The notes below the pieces were generated by a model. That model was not told the DNA's origin. It saw nothing but the letters and a program-made list of their open reading frames with translations, and searched no databases. This document shows, piece by piece, positions 42,577 through 50,649 of a stretch of 64,000 nt of DNA. Numbering within the stretch: position 1 is the stretch's first letter; every line of letters starts with the position of its first letter. Position numbers and translations under genes: made by a program. Origin of the DNA: Pontibacter korlensis (lineage in GTDB: Bacteria; Bacteroidota; Bacteroidia; Cytophagales; Hymenobacteraceae); NCBI RefSeq assembly GCF_000973725.1, contig NZ_CP009621.1, forward strand, positions 1,307,501 through 1,371,500, read 5' to 3'.

Positions 42577-42741
42577 ATGAAAATCGTAATCCTAATTCTC
42601 GCAATCTTTTTAGCCGTAGGCGCCACTATTAAAAAATCAGCTAGCGATATCAAAGAAGTAAGTGCACGCCTAGAGCTAAATGAGTACAAGTCTCATCCAA
42701 ACCTGCTTCCTGTAGTAGAGGTTGTTGCTCCGAAAGCTTAA
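42577..42741 (+). CDS. Small membrane peptide 2 (54 aa), paralogue of 1
   Basis: Exact length match and 67% identity to the peptide at 42359. The first seven residues MKIVILI and the blocks IKKSA, ELNEY and PNLLP are shared. It lies 53 nt after that gene's stop, so both are probably on one mRNA. Substitutions are mostly conservative (Ile/Val, Lys/Arg, Ser/Thr), as expected under protein-level selection. No signal for cleavage or lipidation is obvious. The function is unknown. Confidence 0.72.
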   Translation: MKIVILILAIFLAVGATIKKSASDIKEVSARLELNEYKSHPNLLPVVEVVAPKA

Positions 42742-42789
42742 TCTCAGTCGGTTAAACTCATTCATCAACAACAAAAACAGAAGTATAGC

Positions 42790-42969
42790 ATGAAAACTGC
42801 AGCATTGATTTTCGCCATACTTGTGAGCCTCTACATTGCCTGTAAAGACTTTTTACAGGAAGCCAAACCGAAGTTTGAGACTCCTTCTCTGGTAGCAGCA
42901 CGCCAACAGTGGCTAGCTACAGCTACAACACCAGTTATAGCCTCAGCCTATACCCAAATAGTAGGCTGA
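42790..42969 (+). CDS. Small membrane peptide or lipoprotein 3 (59 aa)
   Basis: A third short gene, 48 nt downstream. Its N-terminus MKTAALIFAILVSLYIACKD resembles those of the two upstream peptides (ALIFAI), but it ends in YIAC, a plausible lipobox with Cys18. The tail (EAKPKFETPSLVAARQQWLA) differs from the other two. It may be a lipoprotein partner of the same unit. A weak hairpin (42974-43013) follows without a clear T run. Confidence 0.6.
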   Translation: MKTAALIFAILVSLYIACKDFLQEAKPKFETPSLVAARQQWLATATTPVIASAYTQIVG

Positions 42970-43064
42970 GGCACTGTAACAACCTGCCTTGTATCAGGCA
43001 TGAGAAGTTACAGCAGCTTTGCGAACTACATACTGTTCGAGATTAAGAGTAACACAGGAAGCTA

Positions 43065-43637
43065 CTAATTGTCTTTCTTTTTGAAGATGTCCAGGATGCC
43101 GGGTTGCTCGTTGTTCTTGTTACTGTTCTTCTTCTTTTTACCGTTATCTTCAGCTTTTTTGCCAAACGGCCACCACTGCTTCTTCTCCTTTTTCTCTTTT
43201 ACAATAACATAGCGTATAGAAACGCCAGAGGAAAGGTGCACCCAATCGTCGTGGTTGATGTGCACGGCGGGTTTGATATCAGCAGAGAGCAGGAAGGGCA
43301 GGCCATTAACTTTATACTCAATACCCAAAATGCCATCAACACCTGTAAATACGCCGCTGTCCTTTAAGTTGCCAACGTGGCCACCAGCACCCAGGTAGTA
43401 GTTAAAGCGCTTGCCCAAAATAGGCCGGTGCCATTCATACAGCACGGTGCCACTGTACTCACGGGAGCCTACCTGCACAATGCCTTCTAAGGTGCCCTTC
43501 TCGTGCAGCTTCTGCTGCACACTTACGCCAAAGCGGTCGCTCTCCAGGCGTACGCCAGCCGCTGTTCTATACTTCTGCGCTTCGGCAGTTATACTCAGTC
43601 CGCCAAAAAATGCCAACAACAGGAGTAATTTCTTCAT
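43065..43637 (-). CDS. Putative outer-membrane beta-barrel protein with basic tail
   Basis: A 190-aa protein. I chose the ATG at 43637, which gives the signal MKKLLLLLAFFGGLSITAEA; the longer frame adds 13 unlikely residues. The body consists of alternating amphipathic strands (YRTAAGVRLESDRFGVSVQQ, FNYYLGAGGHVGNLKDSGV) like small eight-strand barrels. The C-terminal 35 residues are Lys/Asn-rich (KKAEDNGKKKKNSNKNN) and probably unstructured. No exact family is recognised. Confidence 0.78.
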   Translation of the reverse strand: MKKLLLLLAFFGGLSITAEAQKYRTAAGVRLESDRFGVSVQQKLHEKGTLEGIVQVGSREYSGTVLYEWHRPILGKRFNYYLGAGGHVGNLKDSGVFTGVDGILGIEYKVNGLPFLLSADIKPAVHINHDDWVHLSSGVSIRYVIVKEKKEKKQWWPFGKKAEDNGKKKKNSNKNNEQPGILDIFKKKDN

Positions 43638-43724
43638 TATAATTAAGGGTGAATGTATGTTTTGCTGCCGCTGCAAATATCTTACCTAAGACAGCAGTAC
43701 AGCCATGGTGTGTTTCTTTTTAGC

Positions 43725-44138
43725 TTAAAAACCGCCGCGGAAGTTTCGGTTAGACTTTTTCTCGGCTTGCTTTTTCTTACTTTCTAACCGGCGTCGTACG
43801 CTGCCGTGAGTTGGTTTAGTGGCTTTGCGTTTTTTCTGTTTGGTAAATGCCTGCCGCAGCAACTCATAAAAGCGCTGCACACATAGTTCCTTGTTCTGCA
43901 GTTGGCTACGCTCCGTCTGGCATACTACCTGTAAGTATCCTTCGCTGTTGATGCGGTTGGCAAACTTCTCCTGCACCAGTGCCTTCTCTTCTTCTGTTAG
44001 CAACTCCGACTGTTGCACATGAAAGCGCAGCTCTACCTTCGTGTTTACTTTGTTCACGTTCTGTCCACCGGCTCCACCACTCCGCGATGCCTGAAACTGC
44101 AGCTCCCGCTCAAAGCCTCTATCCTCTAATTTTGTCAT
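43725..44138 (-). CDS. arfB: Alternative ribosome-rescue peptidyl-tRNA hydrolase ArfB
   Basis: A 137-aa ArfB/YaeJ-type hydrolase that frees stalled ribosomes. The catalytic GGQ is at 24-26 within SRSGGAGGQNVNKV. The C-terminal tail is rich in Lys/Arg (about 98-135), as required to occupy the mRNA channel. Length and organisation are normal. It lies next to, but separate from, the outer-membrane protein gene. Confidence 0.95.
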   Translation of the reverse strand: MTKLEDRGFERELQFQASRSGGAGGQNVNKVNTKVELRFHVQQSELLTEEEKALVQEKFANRINSEGYLQVVCQTERSQLQNKELCVQRFYELLRQAFTKQKKRKATKPTHGSVRRRLESKKKQAEKKSNRNFRGGF

Positions 44139-44244
44139 TTCTTATTCTCCAACTTATCCTTACAATAGTATAGATCAGCAGCTGAAAGTAGCCTCCTCAG
44201 GAGCCTAATGCGATTGCGGCTAAAGCTACTTAAACTTTAAGAGT

Positions 44245-44528
44245 ATGAAAAAAACATTTCTTTTACTGCTGCTTGTCCTTGGCAGCCTGCTACCTGAACT
44301 TGCTCAGGCATAGCAAAAACAGTTCTTCTTTACCACCTCCGACAGTGTGTAACCAGTACGCTGAACGTTAACAACTCCTTGGAAAGTTACGCAAATGAAG
44401 GAGCACGTTTTCTGCAGGTGCCAGTGTTTACCTGCAAGTACGATTACTCCATTGGCCCGGAGCATTACAAAACATTCAGATTTCCTAAGGTCCCCTACCG
44501 GGTAATGGAGACAGGCCACTGCCTTTAA
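44245..44528 (+). pseudogene. Decayed alpha/beta-hydrolase gene
   Basis: The 5' part encodes a signal peptide (MKKTFLLLLLVLGSLLPELA, then Gln-Ala) that runs directly into a TAG at 44311. Reading on gives QKQFFFTTSDSV and then another stop, a typical mature start of Bacteroidota alpha/beta hydrolases. From about 44372 in another frame, up to the stop at 44526-44528, comes a recognisable C-terminal part: VPVFTCKYDYSIGPEHYKTF followed by ETGHC, the catalytic-His neighbourhood. The whole catalytic core between these ends is missing. So there is a deletion, a frameshift and at least two stops. Confidence 0.75.
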
Positions 44529-44616
44529 CAGGAGCAATCGGACTCGGCTGTTTTCAGGCTCTAAACATTCATCCCAAACGATGCGTTAACTCACTGAACA
44601 TCAAAATACATCACAA

Positions 44617-45696
44617 ATGAAGTGGTCGCTTAGTTTAGGTAGAGTAGCAGGTATCAGAATACTCGTGCACTGGACGTTTGTGCTCCTGTTAGGATGGGTA
44701 GCCTTTACTGAAGCCCAGCGCGGCAGCGACTTAAACACAACTCTGCTGGCAATAGGGTTCATACTTGCTGTGTTCTTCTGCGTGGTATTGCATGAGCTGG
44801 GGCACGCGCTAACAGCAAAGCGCTACGGTATAAACACTAAGATGATTACGCTGCTGCCCATTGGCGGTGTGGCCAGCCTGGAGAAAATGCCTGAAAAGCC
44901 CAAACAAGAGTTAATGGTTGCCCTTGCAGGGCCTGCCGTAAATGTGGTGATCGCTCTTTTACTTTGGCTGATACTGCCCTCGCTCCAAAATATGCCGGCA
45001 GAGGACTTCTTTATGCACATCACACCGGCTAATTTCCTCTACATGCTGCTCTTCGTTAATGTGGTGTTGGTGCTGTTTAATGCCATACCTGCCTTCCCGA
45101 TGGATGGAGGACGCGTGCTGCGGGCACTGCTGGCCTTTAAGCTGGGTCGTGTAAGGGCCACGCAGATTGCAGCAAATTTGGGCCAGCTGCTGGCTATCTT
45201 TTTTGTCTTTATTGGCTTTTTCTATAATCCCTTCCTGATCCTGATCGGGGCTTTTGTATACTTTGGGGCTTACTCAGAGAATATTGTTGTGCAACACCTG
45301 GATTTTCTGCGTGGCCACACTGTGCGCGAAGGCATGATGACCAACTTCGTAACACTTGCCCCCACCGACACCGTCCGCGATGCATTAGACAAGCTGCTGA
45401 TGGGAGCCGAGCATGAGTTTATTGTGGAAGAAGAAGGCCAGGTAGTAGGCACGCTCACCCGCTCTCAACTCATACAGGCTGTTAAAAACGAGCAAATGCA
45501 AATACCTGTGGCCCAGATCATGACGGTGGAAGTAAAAACTTTTAACGTGCACGACAGGTTGTCCGAAGCCTATACCGAACTACAGAAAAGCCGTGCTCCC
45601 CTGTACCCGGTGCTCGAAAACGGCCGCCTGGCTGGCGTAATTAACACCGACAACATCAACGAATTTATCATGATCAAGTCAGCGTTGACGCACTAG
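44617..45696 (+). CDS. Site-2 protease family (M50) with CBS pair
   Basis: A 359-aa intramembrane zinc metalloprotease. HExxH is at 59-63 (VVLHELGHALTAKRYG) and the third ligand region NAIPAFPMDGGRVLR holds Asp163. About six transmembrane segments occupy residues 13-225. Two CBS domains form the C-terminus (about 232-355: TLAPTDTVRDALDKLLMGAE, IMTVEVKTFNVHDRL), which may sense adenine nucleotides. This is the SpoIVFB-like group 3 architecture. The substrate is unknown. It is convergent with the gene at 45745. Confidence 0.94.
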   Translation: MKWSLSLGRVAGIRILVHWTFVLLLGWVAFTEAQRGSDLNTTLLAIGFILAVFFCVVLHELGHALTAKRYGINTKMITLLPIGGVASLEKMPEKPKQELMVALAGPAVNVVIALLLWLILPSLQNMPAEDFFMHITPANFLYMLLFVNVVLVLFNAIPAFPMDGGRVLRALLAFKLGRVRATQIAANLGQLLAIFFVFIGFFYNPFLILIGAFVYFGAYSENIVVQHLDFLRGHTVREGMMTNFVTLAPTDTVRDALDKLLMGAEHEFIVEEEGQVVGTLTRSQLIQAVKNEQMQIPVAQIMTVEVKTFNVHDRLSEAYTELQKSRAPLYPVLENGRLAGVINTDNINEFIMIKSALTH

Positions 45697-45744
45697 TGTT
45701 GCTGATCGGTAAAACGAATCTGACACTCATAACGACCGAGCACA

Positions 45745-47535
45745 CTAAAACTTCTCCTCAAGCCAAAGAAATGCGCTGCTTAGGGTAAAGAGGACAAAGA
45801 ACCATATCAACAGCACCTGTTCATCTTTATAAGCAATGGAGGTACCAGCAGCGTTTATACTTTGCTGCGCAGCAAAGGCTTGTGTGGCTGCTCGTTTGCT
45901 GGCTATACTTTCAAACCTCCAGGCGGAGGTATCTTGCACAAAGAAGAAGTATGGCGACACATCAGCCGTTTGTACTTTATACCAGCCACTGCGGGTGGGC
46001 CAGAAGGTGCCGCTATACTTCTCTGGCTGATGCACCTGTTGCGCCAGGGGCAAATTTATACTTGTAGAATCAGCTATACTTATAACAGTGGCTGCGGGTA
46101 CAGTAACCCCAGCCCCACGCGAGGTATAATCTGTTAAAGTAAGTAAAACAGGCTTGTATGGCTGTGGCACCTGTGGTCGCTCTACTTGCCAGAACCGCTC
46201 TTGTACTTGCTCCCGTGCTACCTCCGACAACACATGGCTCCAGTAGCTGGAATACACCTCTTCTTTCCCCTCCAACTGCCACGGGAAAGTCTGCGGCACC
46301 AGGCTTAGGGCCACTTTTCCCCAACCGGCTTTTTTAGCTCCCGCTAATACATTATCCTCTTGCTCTCTTACCAGAGGCCGTACTGCAGAGGTGCTCACCA
46401 AAGAATAAGGCGTGGCATTTGCACCTGCCGTCTCTTCTCCCCAGGAAGCACGGGTATTGCGGCTGTCCTGCTGCGACAGGCGTTTACTCTGAAAACCAGT
46501 AAAAAAGGCAGTGTTACGCGTGTTAACCGGAGCCGCCGCAATAGTAAGTATACCTAAGCCTCCTTCTGTCACAGCTTTTTGCAAGGTAGCCCTTTCCGTC
46601 GTGTTCATGCCCTCCAGCGCCTCGGGTTCGGTAACCACCACATCAAAGTTTTGCAGTAGTTTAGGGGTAATGCGGCCGAGCTCCAGCTTCGGCATGTTAA
46701 GCCACTCGCTCTGGCTAAGGTCTTTGCTGATGGTGGTATGCAATGCTACCCGATGTTGCAGCTGCGCCAGATGATTTTTCAGGAACTTGAATTCAAAGTT
46801 AGGGGAGGAGGCTAATAGCAACACGCCAAGTTGTTGCGGCGGCTCCACCTGTACCGGCACCTGACCAAGGGTATCCGTCTGCTCGCCTTGCTTCTGAAGC
46901 AACGTATAAGTGTAGCGCCCCTGCTGCTTAGGATAGTAGCGCAAACAGAAGCTGTGAGTACTGTCTGCTATCACTTCTATAGAATCGCGCGCTTTGCCAG
47001 CAGCATACAAATATAATTTTACACTTTCTGCACCTAAAGTATACTTGCCAGCCACTTCCACAGCCCCTCCGAGCTTTACATGTTGCGGCCAGCTAACCGC
47101 TTGCACACCAGTCGGAGCAGGGCTAAGGTGAGGCTGCAGTTGCAGGTGCTGTAATTGCTCAAGCTCCTCCTCTTCCAGTCCGTAACCTAGCACGTGTAAT
47201 GTTTGCAGGTTTGGCGGCAACCTGGTCAACGAGCTGATAGCTGTAGCTTCTTTGACTGTAGCCGTGCTTTTGTAAGTATAAACTTGCGACTCTGCTTCCA
47301 GCTTCTGTAGTACAGCTTTCAAGGTATCAGCGTGATACCCCTCTGTTAAAAGTATGGCTGTACCGGGGCTGATCGCCTGCTGTAAGGTAGGCGGGAAGAT
47401 AAGTAGCACCAAACTTACAGCTGCCACGGCACTAGCCACTGTTCGCCACACCAGCCGTTGGCTGTTAGGCCGGCGCCACGCCAGCCACGCAAGCAGCAGA
47501 ACAAGAGGTATTGCTATAAGCCAAGAGTATTGCAT
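45745..47535 (-). CDS. Membrane protein of the MoxR/Bat cluster, class I GATase-like
   Basis: A 596-aa protein with two N-terminal helices (about 5-20 and 30-48), a long extracytoplasmic region and a final helix (about 574-590, LIWFFVLFTLSSAFLWL). The middle part (about 230-345) has GVLLLASSPNFEFKFLKNHL and FDVVVTEPEAL, as in glutamine-amidotransferase-like folds found in Bat-type operons, without a catalytic Cys that I can see. It ends the cluster that begins with DUF4159/MoxR genes and lies 12 nt after the YdeI-like gene. The role is unknown. Confidence 0.8.
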   Translation of the reverse strand: MQYSWLIAIPLVLLLAWLAWRRPNSQRLVWRTVASAVAAVSLVLLIFPPTLQQAISPGTAILLTEGYHADTLKAVLQKLEAESQVYTYKSTATVKEATAISSLTRLPPNLQTLHVLGYGLEEEELEQLQHLQLQPHLSPAPTGVQAVSWPQHVKLGGAVEVAGKYTLGAESVKLYLYAAGKARDSIEVIADSTHSFCLRYYPKQQGRYTYTLLQKQGEQTDTLGQVPVQVEPPQQLGVLLLASSPNFEFKFLKNHLAQLQHRVALHTTISKDLSQSEWLNMPKLELGRITPKLLQNFDVVVTEPEALEGMNTTERATLQKAVTEGGLGILTIAAAPVNTRNTAFFTGFQSKRLSQQDSRNTRASWGEETAGANATPYSLVSTSAVRPLVREQEDNVLAGAKKAGWGKVALSLVPQTFPWQLEGKEEVYSSYWSHVLSEVAREQVQERFWQVERPQVPQPYKPVLLTLTDYTSRGAGVTVPAATVISIADSTSINLPLAQQVHQPEKYSGTFWPTRSGWYKVQTADVSPYFFFVQDTSAWRFESIASKRAATQAFAAQQSINAAGTSIAYKDEQVLLIWFFVLFTLSSAFLWLEEKF

Positions 47536-47547
47536 CTTATTGTTTTG

Positions 47548-48048
47548 TTAGCGCGGCGGAAGGCCCAGCATGGCTCGGAAATTCTCCTTACCCTCCGGCA
47601 GCTTTTTCAGGTTTTCTATTAAAGTAATGGCACGGTCTACACGCAGCTGCGGGTTCTTCACAGCAGACACGTGGTTGAGCATGTAGCGTTGCATACCGGG
47701 TTTCAGCAACAGAAATCGCCTGCTACCTTCCTCATCCTGCAGTAGCAGTTCCTCCATTTCGGCTGGAACCTCTGTGCCGTACTGGCTATCGTCTTTCTCT
47801 AAAGTTACAGCTATTTCATCCCCTAACCTCACACCCAACTGCTGCATGCGCTTTTTGCTGATGCTGACATAAGCCTTGCCCTCACCAAGTGCCATTAAGC
47901 CACACTGGAACGAGAGTTTGCAGTTAACTGTACAAATCAGGCGGATGTTGAGAGTACCCAAAGCCTGAACTACTTCCTGCGGCACTTCCAGGTAGTGCAT
48001 GCCGGGGAGGTGTTTTAGCAGGCCGATATGAGTTTGGAATTGAATCAA
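47548..48048 (-). CDS. DUF1905 and YdeI/OmpD-associated domain protein
   Basis: A 166-aa soluble protein. Residues about 1-90 match DUF1905 (PGMHYLEVPQEVVQALGTL, CTVNCKLSFQCGLMALGEGK). Residues about 100-160 match the YdeI/OmpD-associated tail (LKPGMQRYMLNHVSAVKNP, VDRAITLIENLKKLPEGKEN). The start is TTG; no ATG lies nearby in frame. It is embedded between Bat-cluster genes but is probably unrelated in function. It is the second YdeI-type protein of the window. Confidence 0.82.
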   Translation of the reverse strand: MIQFQTHIGLLKHLPGMHYLEVPQEVVQALGTLNIRLICTVNCKLSFQCGLMALGEGKAYVSISKKRMQQLGVRLGDEIAVTLEKDDSQYGTEVPAEMEELLLQDEEGSRRFLLLKPGMQRYMLNHVSAVKNPQLRVDRAITLIENLKKLPEGKENFRAMLGLPPR

Positions 48049-48251
48049 GCTTTTTTGTTTCTACTGTTGTTAATAGTTACTGCTTGCGCCTTGAGTTTCT
48101 GTACTTTCAATACTACTTGCTTGGCGCAAATTCCTAGCTGGCGCAGGCTTGCAGCCCGTGCCGTTTTCCACTTCCTCGCTGTTCCGGGCATCCTTGTCCA
48201 GAACTTTCCCTGCTGTGGGTCACAAGACCCGCGTAAATCATGCTTCGCTAC

Positions 48252-48380
48252 AGTTCTTTGCAATTGGAGGCAAGCTACACTTTCTAGCCTAAGCTCATCC
48301 ACGGCCTCACAATCAGCTTGTTTCATAATACACCTCCTGCGCTCAACCCAAGGACTGGGATCAGGTGCTGATAGCCAAGG
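48252..48380 (+). repeat. Dispersed intergenic repeat, copy 3 (middle deleted)
   Basis: The left part (48252-48338) aligns with 7738-7815 and the right part (48339-48380) with 7949-7990; the 133 nt between are absent. The junction lies at CACCTCCT/GCGC. Otherwise the 430-nt gap 48049-48478 holds an AT-rich tract near its end and no gene. Confidence 0.65.
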
Positions 48381-48430
48381 CTGACGGAGCTGAGACAAGC
48401 TCCCTGCCCTGTTTTTAAGGGAAGGGAAGC

Positions 48431-48478
48431 TCTATGACTTTTAAACTCTTTAACCTTCTAACTTCTCAACTTTCTAAC
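48431..48478. repeat. CTAAC/TTAAC-rich tract
   Basis: A low-complexity run built of CTTTAAC, CTTCTAAC and CTTTCTAAC units directly after the stop of the DUF4175 gene. Similar tracts occur at 19378-19425, 52150-52195 and 55627-55658, mostly next to gene ends. Confidence 0.45.
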
Positions 48479-50647
48479 TCATTTCAGCCGCTCCATATAC
48501 TCCTGCGCTAGTTTACTTCTTACCACCTGCTGCGGCTGCGGCGACTGCTTTGCCGGTGGCAGCAGCTCTACAAACGCCTGCTCCGCTGCCAGCAAGCAGG
48601 AGGAGCAGAGCTTTTCGCCTGCTTGCATCTCAGAAATCAACTGTCGCAGCTCCTGTAAAGTCCGCAGATTTTTTCCTGATTTAGCAAGCGCCTGCTCCGC
48701 CAGCTCCTGTCCTGCCTGCTCCAGTACCCGTGCATCTACTGGTTTATACTTTCCGGTCTGCTTATACTCTGCAAGCCAACTTAAGGCGGCGCGTATGTGC
48801 GGAAGCTCCTGCTTCTGCTCTATTTCGTTACGCTCGCTCAACGGCGTTATCTTGTTCAGCTCTCCCTTCAGGCGGAGCTCTGGTTCTTTAAGAGGTGGCG
48901 CTTCAAAACCTGTTTTGGCCACATAAGCCCGCTGCGACTGCTGCACATCTTTCAGCATCCGCAGGGCCTTATACTCAAACGGAAGCGCCTCTTTAGGTTT
49001 GTGCGTGCGCAGCCGAAGCTCTGCTTCCCACATCTGGGCTAAAGCTCCTTTTAACTTAGCTTTAACGGCAGGCTCAAAAATAGTGGCCTCACCTTCCTGG
49101 TCGTGCTTATGCATGTATGGGTCCATCAAAGCTTCGGCATTGTTCTGGTCTTTAAACTCCGGATGGTCGTGGCCATCACCTTCGAAATGTTCTGCCTCCT
49201 CATGTCCTTCGGCTCCCTCCGGTATGCCACCTCCCGGACCGATACCGCTTTCAAACTCCTCCCCCAGAAACTTACCGTAGCGCAGGCGCAGCAACTTCTG
49301 GTCCACCCCGATGTTGTTGGAACGCTCCTCAAACTCTACTCGGCTGATGCTTTTCTGCTCTTTTATCAGTTTTTCGGTGTCGATGATGATCTGGCGCTGG
49401 CTGCGGAAATATTCTGGTACCGGATTCACGCCGGCCGTCATGTCAAAATCTGCCTCTACAATGGTAGTGTCCTCTATTTGCACGAAATATGTTTCGGAGC
49501 GAGTGTAGCCGCGGTGCTTATCCCAGGCCTGCAGGTAGAAGTACAGTTCATCGCCAAAGCTCATGCCTAGCTTTTGCAAGTCCAGTGCCTGTCTGATGCT
49601 GTAGTTGCGGTTGTTACCGCTCAGGTTCAGCTTGATTTTTTCTTCCCGAAACTTTACCGCTTCGCCCGTGCCTTTTGCCACTGTAGCTATCATGTTTGCC
49701 TCTCGGATGCCGTAGTCGTCTGTAAGTTGTGCCTCCAGTGTTACCCGTTGCTGTTCGCCTAACCTGATCTCTGTATATTCTTTCGGTTTGCTGATCTGAA
49801 TGGCAGGCGCCTCATCGGGGATGATTTCTAAAGTATAAAAAGCTGACTTCTGCCCGTTCAGGTTAATTGTATAGAGGCCAGGCTCTGTGAAACTACGCGA
49901 GAAAGTATAACGCCCCTGCACCTTTTTGAAAGCCTGCGGTTGCTGCTCACTCAGCTCCAGCTGTAACTGTGCAGGCTTGCTAGTGCGGATGTTCCAAGTG
50001 ATAGTTGCTCCTTCTTCTACACGCAGATTTGGTTTGTCAGCTTTATAAGCTTGCTTACCTGTATAACGAGGCGGCGTAATGGTAATATCTATACTTTTAA
50101 TCTGGGCCACAGTATCGGCTGCGACAGGTGGTGCATCTGGGAAATCAATGCTGACGTTTTCAGGGCTCTCATACGCCTGCAGGGGAGCAGCCGGCAAGTA
50201 TAAAATACCGACAGAAAGCACCAGCGCCAGCCCTAGCGCAGTATAGGTAGCGGTCTTAGGTAGAGTATAGACCTTCTCCGGGTGAAGCTCCTGTAGTATG
50301 GTTGCTATTTTTTGCTGCTGTAGCCGCTGCAGCAGGTTCTGTGGCTCCTGTAGCAAGAGTTCGGTACTGTCCTCCAGCTGAGGGTACTGGCGGTTCAGGT
50401 GGCGAGTTACCTGCTGTAGGTTTGTGCTGTTGATGCGCTTCCAGCGTAACCCAAAGTATAAAATTGCTCCGGTAAGTATAGCCACTGCCACGCCTGCCAA
50501 AAAAGGCACCTCAAACTGCCAGCGGTACAGGATGGCTATGCCTATCGCCCCAGCGGCCAAAGCATGTAAGGCATACAGCCACAGCTTCGCCTGCACGTAA
50601 CGGCTGCGGATGCGCTGGAGGATATGTATACTTTGCTCAACTGCCAT
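48479..50647 (-). CDS. DUF4175 family membrane protein
   Basis: A 722-aa protein of the DUF4175 type. The ATG at 50647 is chosen because it lies 2 nt after the BatA-like stop and begins at the normal family N-terminus (MAVEQSIHILQRIRSRYVQA). Helices lie at about 22-64, and a third near 138-153. The rest is a large extracytoplasmic, partly coiled region with SIDITITPPRYTGKQAYK (Ig-like start), FREEKIKLNLSGNNRNYSIR and a charged His/Glu stretch HEEAEHFEGDGHDHPEF near 500. The His/Asp-rich patch could bind metal. It belongs to the MoxR/Bat cluster. Confidence 0.85.
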   Translation of the reverse strand: MAVEQSIHILQRIRSRYVQAKLWLYALHALAAGAIGIAILYRWQFEVPFLAGVAVAILTGAILYFGLRWKRINSTNLQQVTRHLNRQYPQLEDSTELLLQEPQNLLQRLQQQKIATILQELHPEKVYTLPKTATYTALGLALVLSVGILYLPAAPLQAYESPENVSIDFPDAPPVAADTVAQIKSIDITITPPRYTGKQAYKADKPNLRVEEGATITWNIRTSKPAQLQLELSEQQPQAFKKVQGRYTFSRSFTEPGLYTINLNGQKSAFYTLEIIPDEAPAIQISKPKEYTEIRLGEQQRVTLEAQLTDDYGIREANMIATVAKGTGEAVKFREEKIKLNLSGNNRNYSIRQALDLQKLGMSFGDELYFYLQAWDKHRGYTRSETYFVQIEDTTIVEADFDMTAGVNPVPEYFRSQRQIIIDTEKLIKEQKSISRVEFEERSNNIGVDQKLLRLRYGKFLGEEFESGIGPGGGIPEGAEGHEEAEHFEGDGHDHPEFKDQNNAEALMDPYMHKHDQEGEATIFEPAVKAKLKGALAQMWEAELRLRTHKPKEALPFEYKALRMLKDVQQSQRAYVAKTGFEAPPLKEPELRLKGELNKITPLSERNEIEQKQELPHIRAALSWLAEYKQTGKYKPVDARVLEQAGQELAEQALAKSGKNLRTLQELRQLISEMQAGEKLCSSCLLAAEQAFVELLPPAKQSPQPQQVVRSKLAQEYMERLK

Positions 50648-50649
50648 AC

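Noticed and set aside
48045..48398. Minus and plus strand frames of 117-118 codons in the gap between the DUF4175 and YdeI-like genes
   Set aside because: They run through repeat copy 3 and low-complexity sequence and show no domain or signal.
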